From the NCBI RefSeq assembly GCF_020172685.1, contig NZ_CP083986.1, forward strand, positions 3,517,973 to 3,581,972: a stretch of 64,000 bases of DNA. Reading direction: 5' to 3'. The translations under genes and the position numbers were made by a program. Each line of letters opens with the position of its first letter. The first letter of the stretch is position 1. Positions 36,444 through 48,071 of the stretch are shown here, piece after piece. The notes under the pieces were generated by a model. It ran no database searches. It was given only the letters and a program-made list of their open reading frames with translations, and was not told the origin of the DNA. Origin of the DNA: [Mycobacterium] nativiensis (GTDB lineage Bacteria > Actinomycetota > Actinomycetes > Mycobacteriales > Mycobacteriaceae).

Positions 36444-37622
36444 TCAACGCCTTCGACTGAGGTGGGCGCGCTCGGCAGGATCGGTGGTCAGATCGATCGC
36501 CCGGCGAAGGGCGGCGTCGGCTCCCCCCGAGTCACCGATCCGGCGTAGCAGATGCGCCCGCAGCACCCATGCGGGCTGCAGGCGAGCGGTTGCGTCGACG
36601 GTGTCGAGGGAGGCCAGACCCGCCGCGGCACCGTCGGTCTCGGCGATGACAGCAGCGAGCGCAACGCGACCCCCGGCGGTGGGGGCGAGCACCTGCAGCG
36701 ATTCGTGCAGTCGGCGCAGCGTCGCCCAGTCCGGCGGCGCCCCGGCTACGCGGGCGCAGTGCACGGCGTTGATGGCTGCCTCCAGTTGGAACGGCCCCAC
36801 CGCGGACAGCGCGTGGGCGGCCCGCAGATGCCGGTGGCCGAGGGCGATGAGGTGCTCGTCCCAACGCGCGGGATCCTGGTCGACGAGCGGGACGAACCGG
36901 CCCGCCTCGTCGAGTCGGGCCGGCAGCCTGGCACTGGACAGGGCGAGCAGCGCGGCGAGGCCATGCGCCTCGGCGACCCGCGGCATCGCCTCGGCGATCA
37001 CCTCGGCCAGGCCGAGGATCAGAGCGTGCCGGTCCCGCGGCACCGTCGGCCATTCGATGCCGTATGCGCCGTACACGGCCTCCAGCACCGCCGCTGCTCG
37101 TTCCGGAGCGGCGTCGTCGGGGAGCTCGAACGGGATGCGATCGCGGCGAATCCGCTGCTTGGCGCGGACCAGCCGGCCCGCCATGGTGGTGGGCGGGATC
37201 AGGAACGCGAGGCCGATCCGCTCGGCCGGGTATCCGAGCACGGTGTTGAGCATCAGCGGCACCCGCGCCGCCGGCCCGATGTCGGGGTGAGCGCAGAGCA
37301 GCAGCAGGTCCAGCCGCCGGTCCCTGGCCTCCGGCTCTGCATCGACGACGTCGTGCCGGTCCGAGTCCAGCGGCACCGACGTGCGGTGCGCGGCCGACCG
37401 CCACCGATCACGCTGACGGTTCCGGGCCACCGTGAGCAGCCAGGCGTCGGGATCGTCCGGGACCCCATCGACCTGCCACCGGGTCAGGGCGCGCTCGAAA
37501 GCGTCGGCCAGCGCGTCCTCAGCACCGGCGAGGTCGTGGGTGCGGGCGGCGAGCAGGGCCAGCAGGCGGCCGTAGGAACTGCGGGCGGCCGACTCCGCCC
37601 GCTGTCCCGCCTCGCCGGTCAT
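36444..37622 (-). CDS. ECF42-type RNA polymerase sigma factor with long C-terminal domain
   Basis: 392 residues from the ATG at 37622, which overlaps the YCII stop (ATGA). Sigma2/sigma4-like N-terminal part: YGRLLALLAARTHDLAGAEDALADAFERALTRW, DAWLLTVARNRQRDRWR and VPLMLNTVLGYPAERIGLAFLIPPTTMAGRLVRAKQRIR. A helical, TPR-like C-terminal half of about 200 residues (DUF6596 type) replaces an anti-sigma. The ECF42 group is defined by this extension and by neighbouring YCII/DGPF proteins. The target promoters are unknown. Confidence 0.9.
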   Translation of the reverse strand: MTGEAGQRAESAARSSYGRLLALLAARTHDLAGAEDALADAFERALTRWQVDGVPDDPDAWLLTVARNRQRDRWRSAAHRTSVPLDSDRHDVVDAEPEARDRRLDLLLLCAHPDIGPAARVPLMLNTVLGYPAERIGLAFLIPPTTMAGRLVRAKQRIRRDRIPFELPDDAAPERAAAVLEAVYGAYGIEWPTVPRDRHALILGLAEVIAEAMPRVAEAHGLAALLALSSARLPARLDEAGRFVPLVDQDPARWDEHLIALGHRHLRAAHALSAVGPFQLEAAINAVHCARVAGAPPDWATLRRLHESLQVLAPTAGGRVALAAVIAETDGAAAGLASLDTVDATARLQPAWVLRAHLLRRIGDSGGADAALRRAIDLTTDPAERAHLSRRR

Positions 37623-38005
37623 TCCGCGTTGCAGCCCGCCGACCAGACACCGTCCCGCACGGTCGTCGCGGCGGGCCGGACCTCGATCACCGCGTACTGG
37701 GTGGCCGGGCACTTCTCCGCCCACGCGACGGCGGCGTCACCGTCGGGGACGTCGAGTATGAACACCCCGGCCAGTGCCTCGCGGGTGTCAGCGAACGGGC
37801 CGTCCTGGATCCGCAGTTCACCGTCGCGCCGGGTGACAGTGACGGTGCCCGACCGCGGGGCCAGGATGTCCGCGCCGACCAGCACACCGGCTGCGTGCAG
37901 GGCGGCGGTGTAGTCGGCCATGGCCCGCTTCATCTGAGCGATCGCCTCGTCAGAGACCTGCCCCGGCTCGGGCTCGGCGTTGGTCAGCAGCAGTGCGTAG
38001 TGCAT
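37619..38005 (-). CDS. YCII-related protein (DGPF family)
   Basis: 128 residues, strong GAGGAGG site before the ATG at 38005. The name-giving DGPF motif is present (QDGPFADTREALAGVFILD, about 67-85). Ferredoxin-like fold; the family is linked to ECF42 sigma factors. It is translationally coupled to the sigma gene downstream, so it is probably both partner and target. The function is otherwise unknown. Confidence 0.9.
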   Translation of the reverse strand: MHYALLLTNAEPEPGQVSDEAIAQMKRAMADYTAALHAAGVLVGADILAPRSGTVTVTRRDGELRIQDGPFADTREALAGVFILDVPDGDAAVAWAEKCPATQYAVIEVRPAATTVRDGVWSAGCNAE

Positions 38006-38120
38006 GGTTCCTCCTCGGTTACCAGGGTGCCCCGGCGTGGGACATCGTGATGACGATCGGACGATCCCGAGATCGACAGCCGGGCGGGAGGAACGAGACG
38101 GCAGGGGGGTCGCGCGGGCC

Positions 38121-39115
38121 TCAACTCGGCTGGCGCAGCGGCAGGCCGGCGGCGCGGTAGATCGCGTCGATCACGGTCATGTTCTCGATCGCGTCCTGCG
38201 GCGTCGTCCGCACCGGCACACCGCGCAGTACGGCGTCGGCGAACGCATCGAGTTGGTAGGCGTAGGAGGCCTTGTGGTCGAACCGCTCGACACGCCTGCC
38301 CTGCTGCGAGCGGACCCTGAGCCGATGAAAGTACTGCGGCATGAGCAGGTTGAGCGCCCGCAGTTCACCTCGGTCACCGATGACACGGGCACTGACCTGC
38401 AGTAGGTTCGGCGACCACAGCGAACAGCTGATGGCACCGGTGTGCCCGGCCGGGAACCGCAGCTGCGCAGTCATTGCCCGGTCGATCGACGGACCGCGCA
38501 GTTTCGCCTGGGCGGCAATGACTTCCGGGGTACCGCCGCCGAAAGTGCGGAGCATGTGGATCGGATAGCAGCCGGCGTCCATCAGCGCGCCGCCGGCGAG
38601 CGAGTACTGGTAGCGGATGTCAGAGGACCGGGGCACCGGGAAGCTCAGGGCGGCCTCCACCCGCTGCAGTGTTCCCAGCTCCCCTGAGGCGATGATCTCC
38701 TCGATGCGCAGGGTCATCGGGTGATAGCGGTAGTGAAACGCCTCCATGACCACCCGGTCGCTCTGCGCAGTCGCCTCGGCTACCTCCCGAGCCTCGTCGG
38801 CGTTGGCGGTGAACGGCTTCTCGCACAGCACATGCTTGCCGGCGGCCACCGCGGCCAGGGTCCATCGCCCGTGCAGGTTGTTGGGCAGCGGGATGTAGAC
38901 GGCGTCGATGTCCGGATCGGCGATCAGCGCGTCGTAACTGTCATGCACCCGGGCGATGCCGTGCTTGGCGGCGTACGCGCGCGCCCGGCCGGGATCGCGC
39001 GCCGCGACCGCGCTCACCTCGACCTCGGAGTTCTTGGCGGCGGGCTTGATCAGCGAGTCCGGGGTGATCCGCGCGGCGCCGAGCACGCCGATGCGCAGCC
39101 GGGACGTGGGCCCGC

Positions 39116-39119
<4 letters not shown>
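38121..39119 (-). CDS. Gfo/Idh/MocA-family oxidoreductase
   Basis: 332 residues from the ATG at 39119 (overlapping the deacetylase stop). N-terminal NAD(P) Rossmann fold (LRIGVLGAARITPDSL), EKPFTANADEA with the catalytic Lys, and the beta-sheet C-terminal domain (GGALMDAGCYPIHMLRTFGG, with the conserved DxGxYP). Oxidises or reduces sugars, cyclitols or related alcohols. Coupled to a PIG-L deacetylase, it probably acts in a sugar or glycoconjugate pathway. Confidence 0.9.
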
Positions 39120-41598
<2,479 letters not shown>

Positions 41599-41599
<1 letters not shown>

Positions 41600-42714
41600 T
41601 GCTGGGACCACTCGACGAATTCCCGGTTCACCAACTGCCGCAACCGATCGCCTGGCCTGGATCCTCGGATCGCAACTTCTACGACCGGTGCTATCTCAAT
41701 GCCCACGACCGTACCGGGGATATCTTCGTGATCACCGGGTGCGGCTACTACCCCAACCTGGGCGTGAAAGATGCCTACGTGCTGGTACGCCGCGGCGACA
41801 CCCAGACCGCGGTGCACCTGTCCGACGCCATCGACCAAGACCGGCTCAACCAGCGCGTCGGCGCCTACCGCATCGAGGTCACCGATCCGCTGCGCTCCCT
41901 GCGGGTGGTCATGGACGAGACCGAGGGCATCGCGCTCGATCTGCGCTGGGAGGGCCTGTTCGACCCGGTGCAGGAGCAGCGGCACATCCTGCGGACCGGT
42001 ACCCGGGTGACCCTGGACGCGCAGCGCTTCGCCCAAATGGGCTCCTGGAGTGGGCAGATCGTGATCGACGGCGAGGAGATCGCCGTCGATCCATCAGTCT
42101 GGATCGGATCACGCGACCGCTCCTGGGGTATTCGCCCGGTCGGCGAGCGGGAACCGGTCGGCCGACCCGCGGACCCGCCGTTCGAAGGCATGTGGTGGCT
42201 GTACCTGCCGATGGCGTTCGAGGACTTCGCGGTGGTGATGATCATCCAGGAGGAGCCCAGCGGGTTCCGCTCGCTCAACGACTGCACCCGGATCTGGCGT
42301 GACGGGCGCGTCGAACAGCTGGGCTGGCCGCGGATCTCCACCCGCTACCGCTCCGGCACCCGCATCGCCACCGGAGCCACCGTCGAGGCCGCCCGCCCGG
42401 ACGGCACCCCGGTCGTGTTCGAGGTGGAATCCAAACTGCCGGTGCCGATTCACGTCGGCGGCGGCTACGGCGGCGACGTCGACTGGCTGCACGGCGAGTG
42501 GAAGGGCGAGAAGTTCACCGAGCGCCTGACCTACGACATGACCGATCCGGGCATCCTCGGGCGCACCAGCTTCGGAATGATCGACCACGTGGGGCGCGCG
42601 GTGTGCCGCGACGGCGATGCCGCCCCGGTCGAGGGCTGGGGCCTCTACGAGCACGGTGTGCTGGGACGGCACGACCCGACGGGCTTCCCCGACTGGGTCA
42701 CCATGGCGCCCTAG
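41599..42714 (+). CDS. Conserved protein of the Rv3169 family
   Basis: 371 residues, beta-rich, no transmembrane segments. Trp-rich motifs include FYDRCYLNAHD, YYPNLGVKDAYVLVRRG, IGSRDRSWGIRPVG and MWWLYLPMAFEDFAVVMI, which resemble carotenoid-1,2-hydratase/hydroxysteroid-type lipocalin-like domains, but no active site can be named. The start at 41599 shares one base with the kinase stop. The 3' end overlaps the convergent LLM gene by 17 bp. Confidence 0.82.
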
Positions 42715-43738
42715 GGATCAGCGGGGCGGGTCGCCCCTGTCGGCTCAGCTCCCGCACGATCTCCCCGACCAGCGCGGGGGCGATCGGCGCCGCCTGATAG
42801 ACGCAGACGGTGTCGGAGATTCCCTCGACCCGGTCACGGATGTGCGCGGCCACCTGCGCCGGGGTGCCGCACGCGGCGATGGTGTGCAGCACCTCGTCGT
42901 CGATCATCTCGCCCATCTGCGCCCAGCGGCCCTGCTTGGACAGCGCGTTGAGTTCGGGCTGCAGATCCTGCCAGCCGTGGGCGGCCAGCACCGGGGCGTA
43001 TGCGGGCGTGGATGCGTAGAAACCCAGCAGCATTCGGGTGGCCGCTTCGGCGGCCTGTCGCTCGGCGTCGGTGGCACCGGTGGCCACGATGATTTCTGGC
43101 ACCACGGCGAAGTCTTCAGCCGCACGCCCCGCCCGCGCCAGCCCGGCGTGCACCGCGGACATGGTGTTCTGGTGCAGATATCGCTTGGTGGAGAACGGCA
43201 TCACCAACAGCCCGTCGGCGTGCTCGGCGGCGGCCCTGGTCAGCCGCGGGCCCAGGGCGCCGACGTATATCGGTGGGGCGCCGTACGGATTGGGACCGGG
43301 GCTGAACGTCGGGGTCATCAGCGTGTGCCGGTAGTAGTCGCCGCGAAAATCCAAGCGGGCGCCGGTGTTCCAGGACTCGAAGATCGCCCGCAGCGCCGCG
43401 ACCAGTTCGACCATCCGGTCCACCGGGTGGTCGAAGGCGGCGCCGAACCGCTTCTCGATCTGGGCGCGGATCTGGGTGCCCAGGCCCAGGACGAATCGTC
43501 CGCCACTGAGCAGGTGATGGTCGTTGGCCTGATGGGCCAGGTGAATCGGGTTGCGCGGGAATGCGATCGCGACGTTGGTCATCAGGTCCAGGCCGCCCAC
43601 CCCGGCGGCCAGTGTCAGCGGCGCGAACACGTCGTGCGGCCCCTCGAAGGTGAAGACCCCGCTGACACCGGCGTCACGCAACTCGCGAGCCTGGTCGGCG
43701 ACGCCGGTCAGCCCGCTCAGGGCGGTGAGGACCCGCAC
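42698..43738 (-). CDS. LLM-class (probably F420-dependent) oxidoreductase
   Basis: 346 residues, GTG start at 43738. Luciferase-like TIM barrel: LRDAGVSGVFTFEGPHDVFAPL, NVAIAFPRNPIHLAHQANDHHLLSGGRFVLGLGTQ and YGAPPIYVGALGPRLTRAAAEHADGLL. Mycobacteria use this family mostly with coenzyme F420. It starts 5 bp downstream of the hydrolase stop, so the two are an operon. The substrate is unknown. Confidence 0.9.
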   Translation of the reverse strand: MRVLTALSGLTGVADQARELRDAGVSGVFTFEGPHDVFAPLTLAAGVGGLDLMTNVAIAFPRNPIHLAHQANDHHLLSGGRFVLGLGTQIRAQIEKRFGAAFDHPVDRMVELVAALRAIFESWNTGARLDFRGDYYRHTLMTPTFSPGPNPYGAPPIYVGALGPRLTRAAAEHADGLLVMPFSTKRYLHQNTMSAVHAGLARAGRAAEDFAVVPEIIVATGATDAERQAAEAATRMLLGFYASTPAYAPVLAAHGWQDLQPELNALSKQGRWAQMGEMIDDEVLHTIAACGTPAQVAAHIRDRVEGISDTVCVYQAAPIAPALVGEIVRELSRQGRPAPLIPRAPW

Positions 43739-43743
43739 CGCTG

Positions 43744-44727
43744 CTACGAGCCGACTTCGCGGCGATCCGCCAGCCCGTTGGCGGATCCGGTGACCAGTTC
43801 CACGAGGTCGCGCAGTTCGCGGCTCACCGCGTCGGGGTGCTCCAGGATCGAGCAGTGTCCCCCGCTCATCTCGACGAACTTGGCGATATTGGGTGCGACC
43901 GAGGCGATCCGCTGCGACGCGACGATCGGCAGCAGCCGGTCGCGGGTACTGCCGATGACCAGGGTGGGCACTGTCAGCCCCTCCAGGTTGATGTGCGACG
44001 GTCCGAGCGAGTCGACCAGGACCCGTACCCAGTGGCCACGGCTGGCCGCCGGGGTCTTGGCGAACAAGTCGCAGATCAGCGATGACACAGCAGGATCGGC
44101 CTCGCCGCCGACCGCAAGCATGTGGACGAACTGCCGGACCGCCAGGTTCGCCGGCCCGACGATCGGGACGGTGCCGAACGTCAGCAGCGCCCGGCGCGCA
44201 GCCTGAATCCGGACCTGCTGTATCGGCGGCGGCACCTGGAACAGCTTGACGTGCTGAAGGAGGTCGCCGGTGGTGGTGTTGATCAGGGCGACCGCGTCGG
44301 CGCGCTGCTCGACACGATGCCGGTACCGATCCGACCAGGCGCTGATGGCGATGCCACCCATCGAGTGCCCGGCGATGACGGCGCGCTCCCCCGGCTGCAG
44401 GGTCGCTTCGAGCACCGAGTCCAGATCGGATGCCAGATGGGTCAGGCTGTAGCCGCCGCGCTTGGGCACGCCACTGCGTCCGTGACCGCGATGGTCGTAG
44501 GCGATCACCCGGAAATCGGAGGTCAGATCGGCGATCTGGTGTCCCCAGACCCTGATGGCACAGGTGATTCCGTGCGCCAGCACGATCGGATAGCCATCTT
44601 TTGGCCCGAACACCTGGGTGTGTAGTCGGGTTCCGTCAGCGGCCTGAACCGCGATGGTGCGCCCTGGCGGCAACGCCGCCGGGATCTTGTCGGCACGAAC
44701 CTGCCGACTGGACCTTGGAGAACTCAT
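43744..44727 (-). CDS. Alpha/beta-hydrolase
   Basis: About 327 residues from the ATG at 44727; a GTG at 44733 would add two. HGITCAIRVWG oxyanion region, AYDHRGHGRSG, nucleophile elbow AGHSMGGIA (about 116-123), late Asp in STRDRLLPI and His in GGHCSILEHP complete a Ser-Asp-His triad. Rv3171c (Hpx) is a comparable M. tuberculosis protein from the neighbouring locus. Precedes the LLM oxidoreductase. Confidence 0.88.
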   Translation of the reverse strand: MSSPRSSRQVRADKIPAALPPGRTIAVQAADGTRLHTQVFGPKDGYPIVLAHGITCAIRVWGHQIADLTSDFRVIAYDHRGHGRSGVPKRGGYSLTHLASDLDSVLEATLQPGERAVIAGHSMGGIAISAWSDRYRHRVEQRADAVALINTTTGDLLQHVKLFQVPPPIQQVRIQAARRALLTFGTVPIVGPANLAVRQFVHMLAVGGEADPAVSSLICDLFAKTPAASRGHWVRVLVDSLGPSHINLEGLTVPTLVIGSTRDRLLPIVASQRIASVAPNIAKFVEMSGGHCSILEHPDAVSRELRDLVELVTGSANGLADRREVGS

Positions 44728-44832
44728 TGCCACCTCATAGGAGATGCGGCCACGCTGCCGCCTCGTGAGTGTACGCCCGGTGGGCTAGGTTTTTCGGTAG
44801 CCACTGATCTCCAGCTGACGAAGGGGCCACCC

Positions 44833-45807
44833 ATGCGCGCGGTACAGATATCCCAGCTCGACGGACCGGCAGCTGCCCGGGTGGTCGACCTCGACGAGCC
44901 CGCCGGCGACGGTGCCGTTGTCATCGAGGTACATGCCGCCGGCGTGGCGTTCCCCGACGTGCTGCAGTCCCGCGGGCTCTACCAGTACAAGCCCGAAATG
45001 CCTTTCGTACCCGGCGGGGAGGCCGCCGGTGTGGTGCGCAGCGCCCCTCCCGGCGCCCACGTCCGCGCCGGTGACCGAGTGGCGGCACTGACCATGCTCA
45101 ACGGGGCGATGGCGCAGGTGATCGCGCTGCCCGCCGAGCAGGTGTTCAAGCTGCCCGACACGGTGTCGTTCGAGGCCGGGGCGGGGCTGCTGTTCAACGA
45201 CCTCACCGTGCTGTTCGCGCTGACCACTCGCGCCGGGCTGTCGCAGGGCCAGACGGTGCTGGTGCACGGCGCCGCCGGAGGCATCGGCACCTCGACCCTG
45301 CGGCTGGCCGGTCCGCTGGGCGCGTCACGAGTGATCGCGGTGGTCTCCACCCCGGCCAAGGCCGAGATCGCCAGGGCCGCCGGCGCCACCGACACGGTGC
45401 TGGCCGACGGGTTCCGCGAGGCGGTGTCCGAGCTGACCGGCAAACGCGGCGTGGATCTGGTGCTCGACCCGGTCGGCGGCGACCGGTTCACCGACTCACT
45501 GCGGTCGCTGGCGCCCGGCGGGAAGCTGTTGGTGGTGGGTTTCACCGGCGGTGAGATTCCCACGGTGAAGGTGAATCGGCTGCTGCTCAACAACGTCGAC
45601 GTCGTCGGCGTGGGCTGGGGCGCCTGGGTGATGTCTCATCCGGGTGAACTGGAACGGCAGTGGGCGACGCTTGAGCCACTGCTGGCCTCCGGTGCGGTGG
45701 CCGCTCCCCAGCCGGACGTGTTCGGCCTGGAGCAGGCCGCCGATGCATTGGCGGCGCTGGAGAACCGCACCGCGGCAGGCAAGGTCGTGCTTCGGATGCG
45801 CGACTAG
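44833..45807 (+). CDS. fadB4: NADPH:quinone oxidoreductase FadB4
   Basis: 324 residues of the zinc-free MDR/quinone oxidoreductase family: VDLDEPAGDGAVVIEVHAAGVAFPD, VPGGEAAGVV, NADPH loop VHGAAGGIGTSTLRL (about 142-156), and LDPVGGDRFTDSL. Site GAAGGGG before the ATG at 44833; TAGGTT at 44786-44791 may be a -10. Rv3141 in M. tuberculosis directly follows fadE23; here it has moved about 37 kb away. Confidence 0.9.
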   Translation: MRAVQISQLDGPAAARVVDLDEPAGDGAVVIEVHAAGVAFPDVLQSRGLYQYKPEMPFVPGGEAAGVVRSAPPGAHVRAGDRVAALTMLNGAMAQVIALPAEQVFKLPDTVSFEAGAGLLFNDLTVLFALTTRAGLSQGQTVLVHGAAGGIGTSTLRLAGPLGASRVIAVVSTPAKAEIARAAGATDTVLADGFREAVSELTGKRGVDLVLDPVGGDRFTDSLRSLAPGGKLLVVGFTGGEIPTVKVNRLLLNNVDVVGVGWGAWVMSHPGELERQWATLEPLLASGAVAAPQPDVFGLEQAADALAALENRTAAGKVVLRMRD

Positions 45808-45860
45808 GTCCGCGCCCGCAATCGCCCCGTCGGATGCCGGGGCTCACGAGAGGAATCCAG

Positions 45861-46679
45861 ATGCAGGATCGTTTCCCGCACAATGCCAGTGCCCTGCTTG
45901 AAGCCGTCGAGCAATCGCCGAAAGCTGTCGCGATACACGACAAGTCGGCCTGGGTCGGAATCTTCGCCGCCGACGGTCAGGTGAACGATCCGGTCGGCTC
46001 GACTCCCCATGTCGGCACAGCCGCCATCGGGCGGTTCTTCGACACCTTCATCGCCCCGAACACCATCGCCTTCGACGTGCAGAACGATGTGGTCGCCGGC
46101 ATGTCGGTACTACGAGACCTCACGGTGCACACCACGATGTCGACCGGTGTCACCATGCATATCCCGATGCACCTGCGCTATGACCTGGTCTCGCAGGACC
46201 CGGACGGCTCACTGCGAATCCAGAGGTTGTTCGCGCACTGGGAGCTGCAGAAGATGGTCGGGCAGCTGCTGACCTCCGGGGGCCGCGGCCTGCTGGCCTC
46301 GGTGATCCTGGGCCCCCAGCTGATTCGTCACCAAGGGCTTTCTGGCTGCGCCGGCTTCCTGCGCGGACTTTCCGGGGTAGGAAAGCGCGGAAAGCGTCGG
46401 GTCGAGAACCTTGTCGCGGCGCTGACCCGGGGTGACGCGGCCGGAGTTTCGGCGCTGCTGACTCCGAATGCCACGTTGAGCCTGGACGGCGTTTCGGAGG
46501 CCTCGGTTGCCGAGTTTGTCCCGGCAGCAAAGTACCTGGCGATCGAAAAGCTCCTGGCCGCAGGGCATACCGTCACCGCCACTGTGCACCTGGACGGCAG
46601 GCGCGGGGTGGGATTGTTCGAGTTCTCCAAGGACGCCGCGCACCGGGGCGCCATTTCCGCTGTCCGCCTCTATATCTGA
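45861..46679 (+). CDS. Ketosteroid-isomerase-like (SnoaL/NTF2) protein, two-domain
   Basis: 272 residues from the ATG at 45861 (GAGAGGA site). The first half is NTF2-like with the ketosteroid-isomerase-type sequence FAADGQVNDPVGSTPHVG; Asp43 corresponds to the catalytic Asp of the DPVG motif. The second half (about 175-270) is a shorter repeat of the fold (LVAALTRGDAAGVSALLTPNATLSLDG). Such duplication is unusual. It is convergent with a steroid-5-alpha-reductase-like gene, so a steroid or sterol role is plausible, but other small substrates are possible. Confidence 0.8.
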   Translation: MQDRFPHNASALLEAVEQSPKAVAIHDKSAWVGIFAADGQVNDPVGSTPHVGTAAIGRFFDTFIAPNTIAFDVQNDVVAGMSVLRDLTVHTTMSTGVTMHIPMHLRYDLVSQDPDGSLRIQRLFAHWELQKMVGQLLTSGGRGLLASVILGPQLIRHQGLSGCAGFLRGLSGVGKRGKRRVENLVAALTRGDAAGVSALLTPNATLSLDGVSEASVAEFVPAAKYLAIEKLLAAGHTVTATVHLDGRRGVGLFEFSKDAAHRGAISAVRLYI

Positions 46680-46689
46680 GGCGGACAGC
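46659..46689. terminator. Bidirectional hairpin covering both convergent stop codons
   Basis: GCTGTCCGCCTC and GAGGCGGACAGC form a perfect 12-bp inverted repeat with the loop TATATCT. It covers the last codons and stop of the isomerase-like gene (TGA 46677-46679) and touches the stop of the reductase (46689-46691). No T-tract on either side, so it would act as a symmetrical mycobacterial-type terminator or mRNA 3' stabiliser. Confidence 0.7.
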
Positions 46690-47444
46690 TACAGCACGCC
46701 GGGAATGATCGCCTTGCGATTGGGCGGGTAGTCGGGGAACTTCTGCTGGTACCACTTGTGGGTGGCCATCGCCCTGGGTCCCAGGTTGGCGATGGAGAAG
46801 AGCAGGAAGATCAGTCCCGGAAGAGTCCAGGCCATGATCGCCCAACCCGCCCACAAGACGAGCTCACCGAAATAGTTGCCCGACGACACCCAGCGGTACG
46901 CCCCGCCGTAAGGGATGCTGTACCCGCTGCTGCCGTCGGCACGCAGGCCGATCAGGATGCGGTCGGCCTGGAAATTGATCCCCCATCCGATCACGGCCAC
47001 AGCGAGGCCCAGGATGAAGCGGGGGTCGACAAACCAATGCTCCTGCTGCAGATGCGGGGCCAGCGCCACGGCGTAACCGTTGGCAAAACCGTTGACGGCG
47101 TTGAAGGTGAAGCCGAAGGCGATACCGGAGATCGGGAAGCGTTTGTCATCGCCCTTGCGACTCAGCGGATAGACCAACCCGCGGTAGAGATAGTGGCATT
47201 GCCACAGCGCGTACAACACGATCGCCGGTGCCCCATGCGAGTGCGCCACCAACCAGAACGTCACGGTGAAGGCCCACCACTGGGGGCATTCGAACATCAG
47301 CCAGCTGATCTTTCCCGGCAGCGTGAAGCGGTCGTCCGGGCTGGCGAAGCGGCCATAGGGGTTGGTGAACCAAAAGCTGCCGGCGAAGGTGACGATCGTC
47401 AGGACGATCAGAAAGACGACAGCGGCGTGGTAAAGCCCGGCCAT
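46689..47444 (-). CDS. Steroid 5-alpha-reductase-family membrane protein
   Basis: 251 residues with six or seven helices. The C-terminal signature of 3-oxo-5-alpha-steroid 4-dehydrogenases/DUF1295 is present: INFQADRILIGLRADGSSGYSIPYGGAYRWVSSGNYFGELVLWAGWA, then ATHKWYQQKFPDYPPNRKAIIPGVL, which ends the protein as in the eukaryotic SRD5A1/2 enzymes. Uses NADPH to reduce the 4-ene of 3-oxosteroids; whether this bacterial enzyme does so is inferred. It is preceded by a small membrane-protein gene. Confidence 0.85.
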   Translation of the reverse strand: MAGLYHAAVVFLIVLTIVTFAGSFWFTNPYGRFASPDDRFTLPGKISWLMFECPQWWAFTVTFWLVAHSHGAPAIVLYALWQCHYLYRGLVYPLSRKGDDKRFPISGIAFGFTFNAVNGFANGYAVALAPHLQQEHWFVDPRFILGLAVAVIGWGINFQADRILIGLRADGSSGYSIPYGGAYRWVSSGNYFGELVLWAGWAIMAWTLPGLIFLLFSIANLGPRAMATHKWYQQKFPDYPPNRKAIIPGVL

Positions 47445-47475
47445 GGCGGAACCTTTCCTCCGTTGTCCTGCACGA

Positions 47476-48000
47476 TCAGGACGCTGCGGGCCGATCCCGC
47501 TTCCCCGGGGCGAAGTAGTCGAAGGCGGCGCTCATCTCGGCGAGGCTCCCGTCGGTTCCCTGCAGGGATACGGCGATACACCCGGAAGACCTCGACCCTA
47601 ACCGACTGATCCATCCGGCGACGCCGCCGGGCGGATAGTCATCCGGGTCGCGAACGAACAGGTTGGCGTACTGGATCCGGCCGGCGTCGACCGTCGTGAT
47701 GCGCTCGACGGCACTCCAGGGAATCACCAGTTTGGAGTAGCGCCGCCCGTAGACACCCTCGGCGTCCACGCGAACCTCGACGCCGGACTGGAACAGCCGC
47801 GGAACGACGATCGCCAGTCCGAGACCGAAGAACACGATCGAGATCCAGCCGACCACGTGCAATGCGTTGGGCGACCAGCCGCGGATGGGCCCTATCGGGC
47901 CGAATCCCCCGGCCAGCCAGACCCCGCCCAGGACGAACGCCAGACTGATGGCGACCAGTTGCGCGACCCGCCGCCGGTCCAGATGAGCCTCGAACGGCAT
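47476..48000 (-). CDS. Small two-helix membrane protein (STM3941-type)
   Basis: 174 residues from the ATG at 48000, which has a GGGAGGT site; longer frames upstream overlap the divergent transporter start. Two helices (about 17-37 and 50-68) precede a soluble domain (EVRVDAEGVYGRRYSKLVIPWSAVERI), a layout known from STM3941-like proteins of unknown function. It is 31 bp upstream of the reductase gene in the same direction and may be co-expressed. Confidence 0.8.
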   Translation of the reverse strand: MPFEAHLDRRRVAQLVAISLAFVLGGVWLAGGFGPIGPIRGWSPNALHVVGWISIVFFGLGLAIVVPRLFQSGVEVRVDAEGVYGRRYSKLVIPWSAVERITTVDAGRIQYANLFVRDPDDYPPGGVAGWISRLGSRSSGCIAVSLQGTDGSLAEMSAAFDYFAPGKRDRPAAS

Positions 48001-48071
48001 GTGACCTCCCAGCATTGACGTGATCGACTTTAGTATCGACCGCGGCACGATTCTGACGAGGAGTTGGCGCG

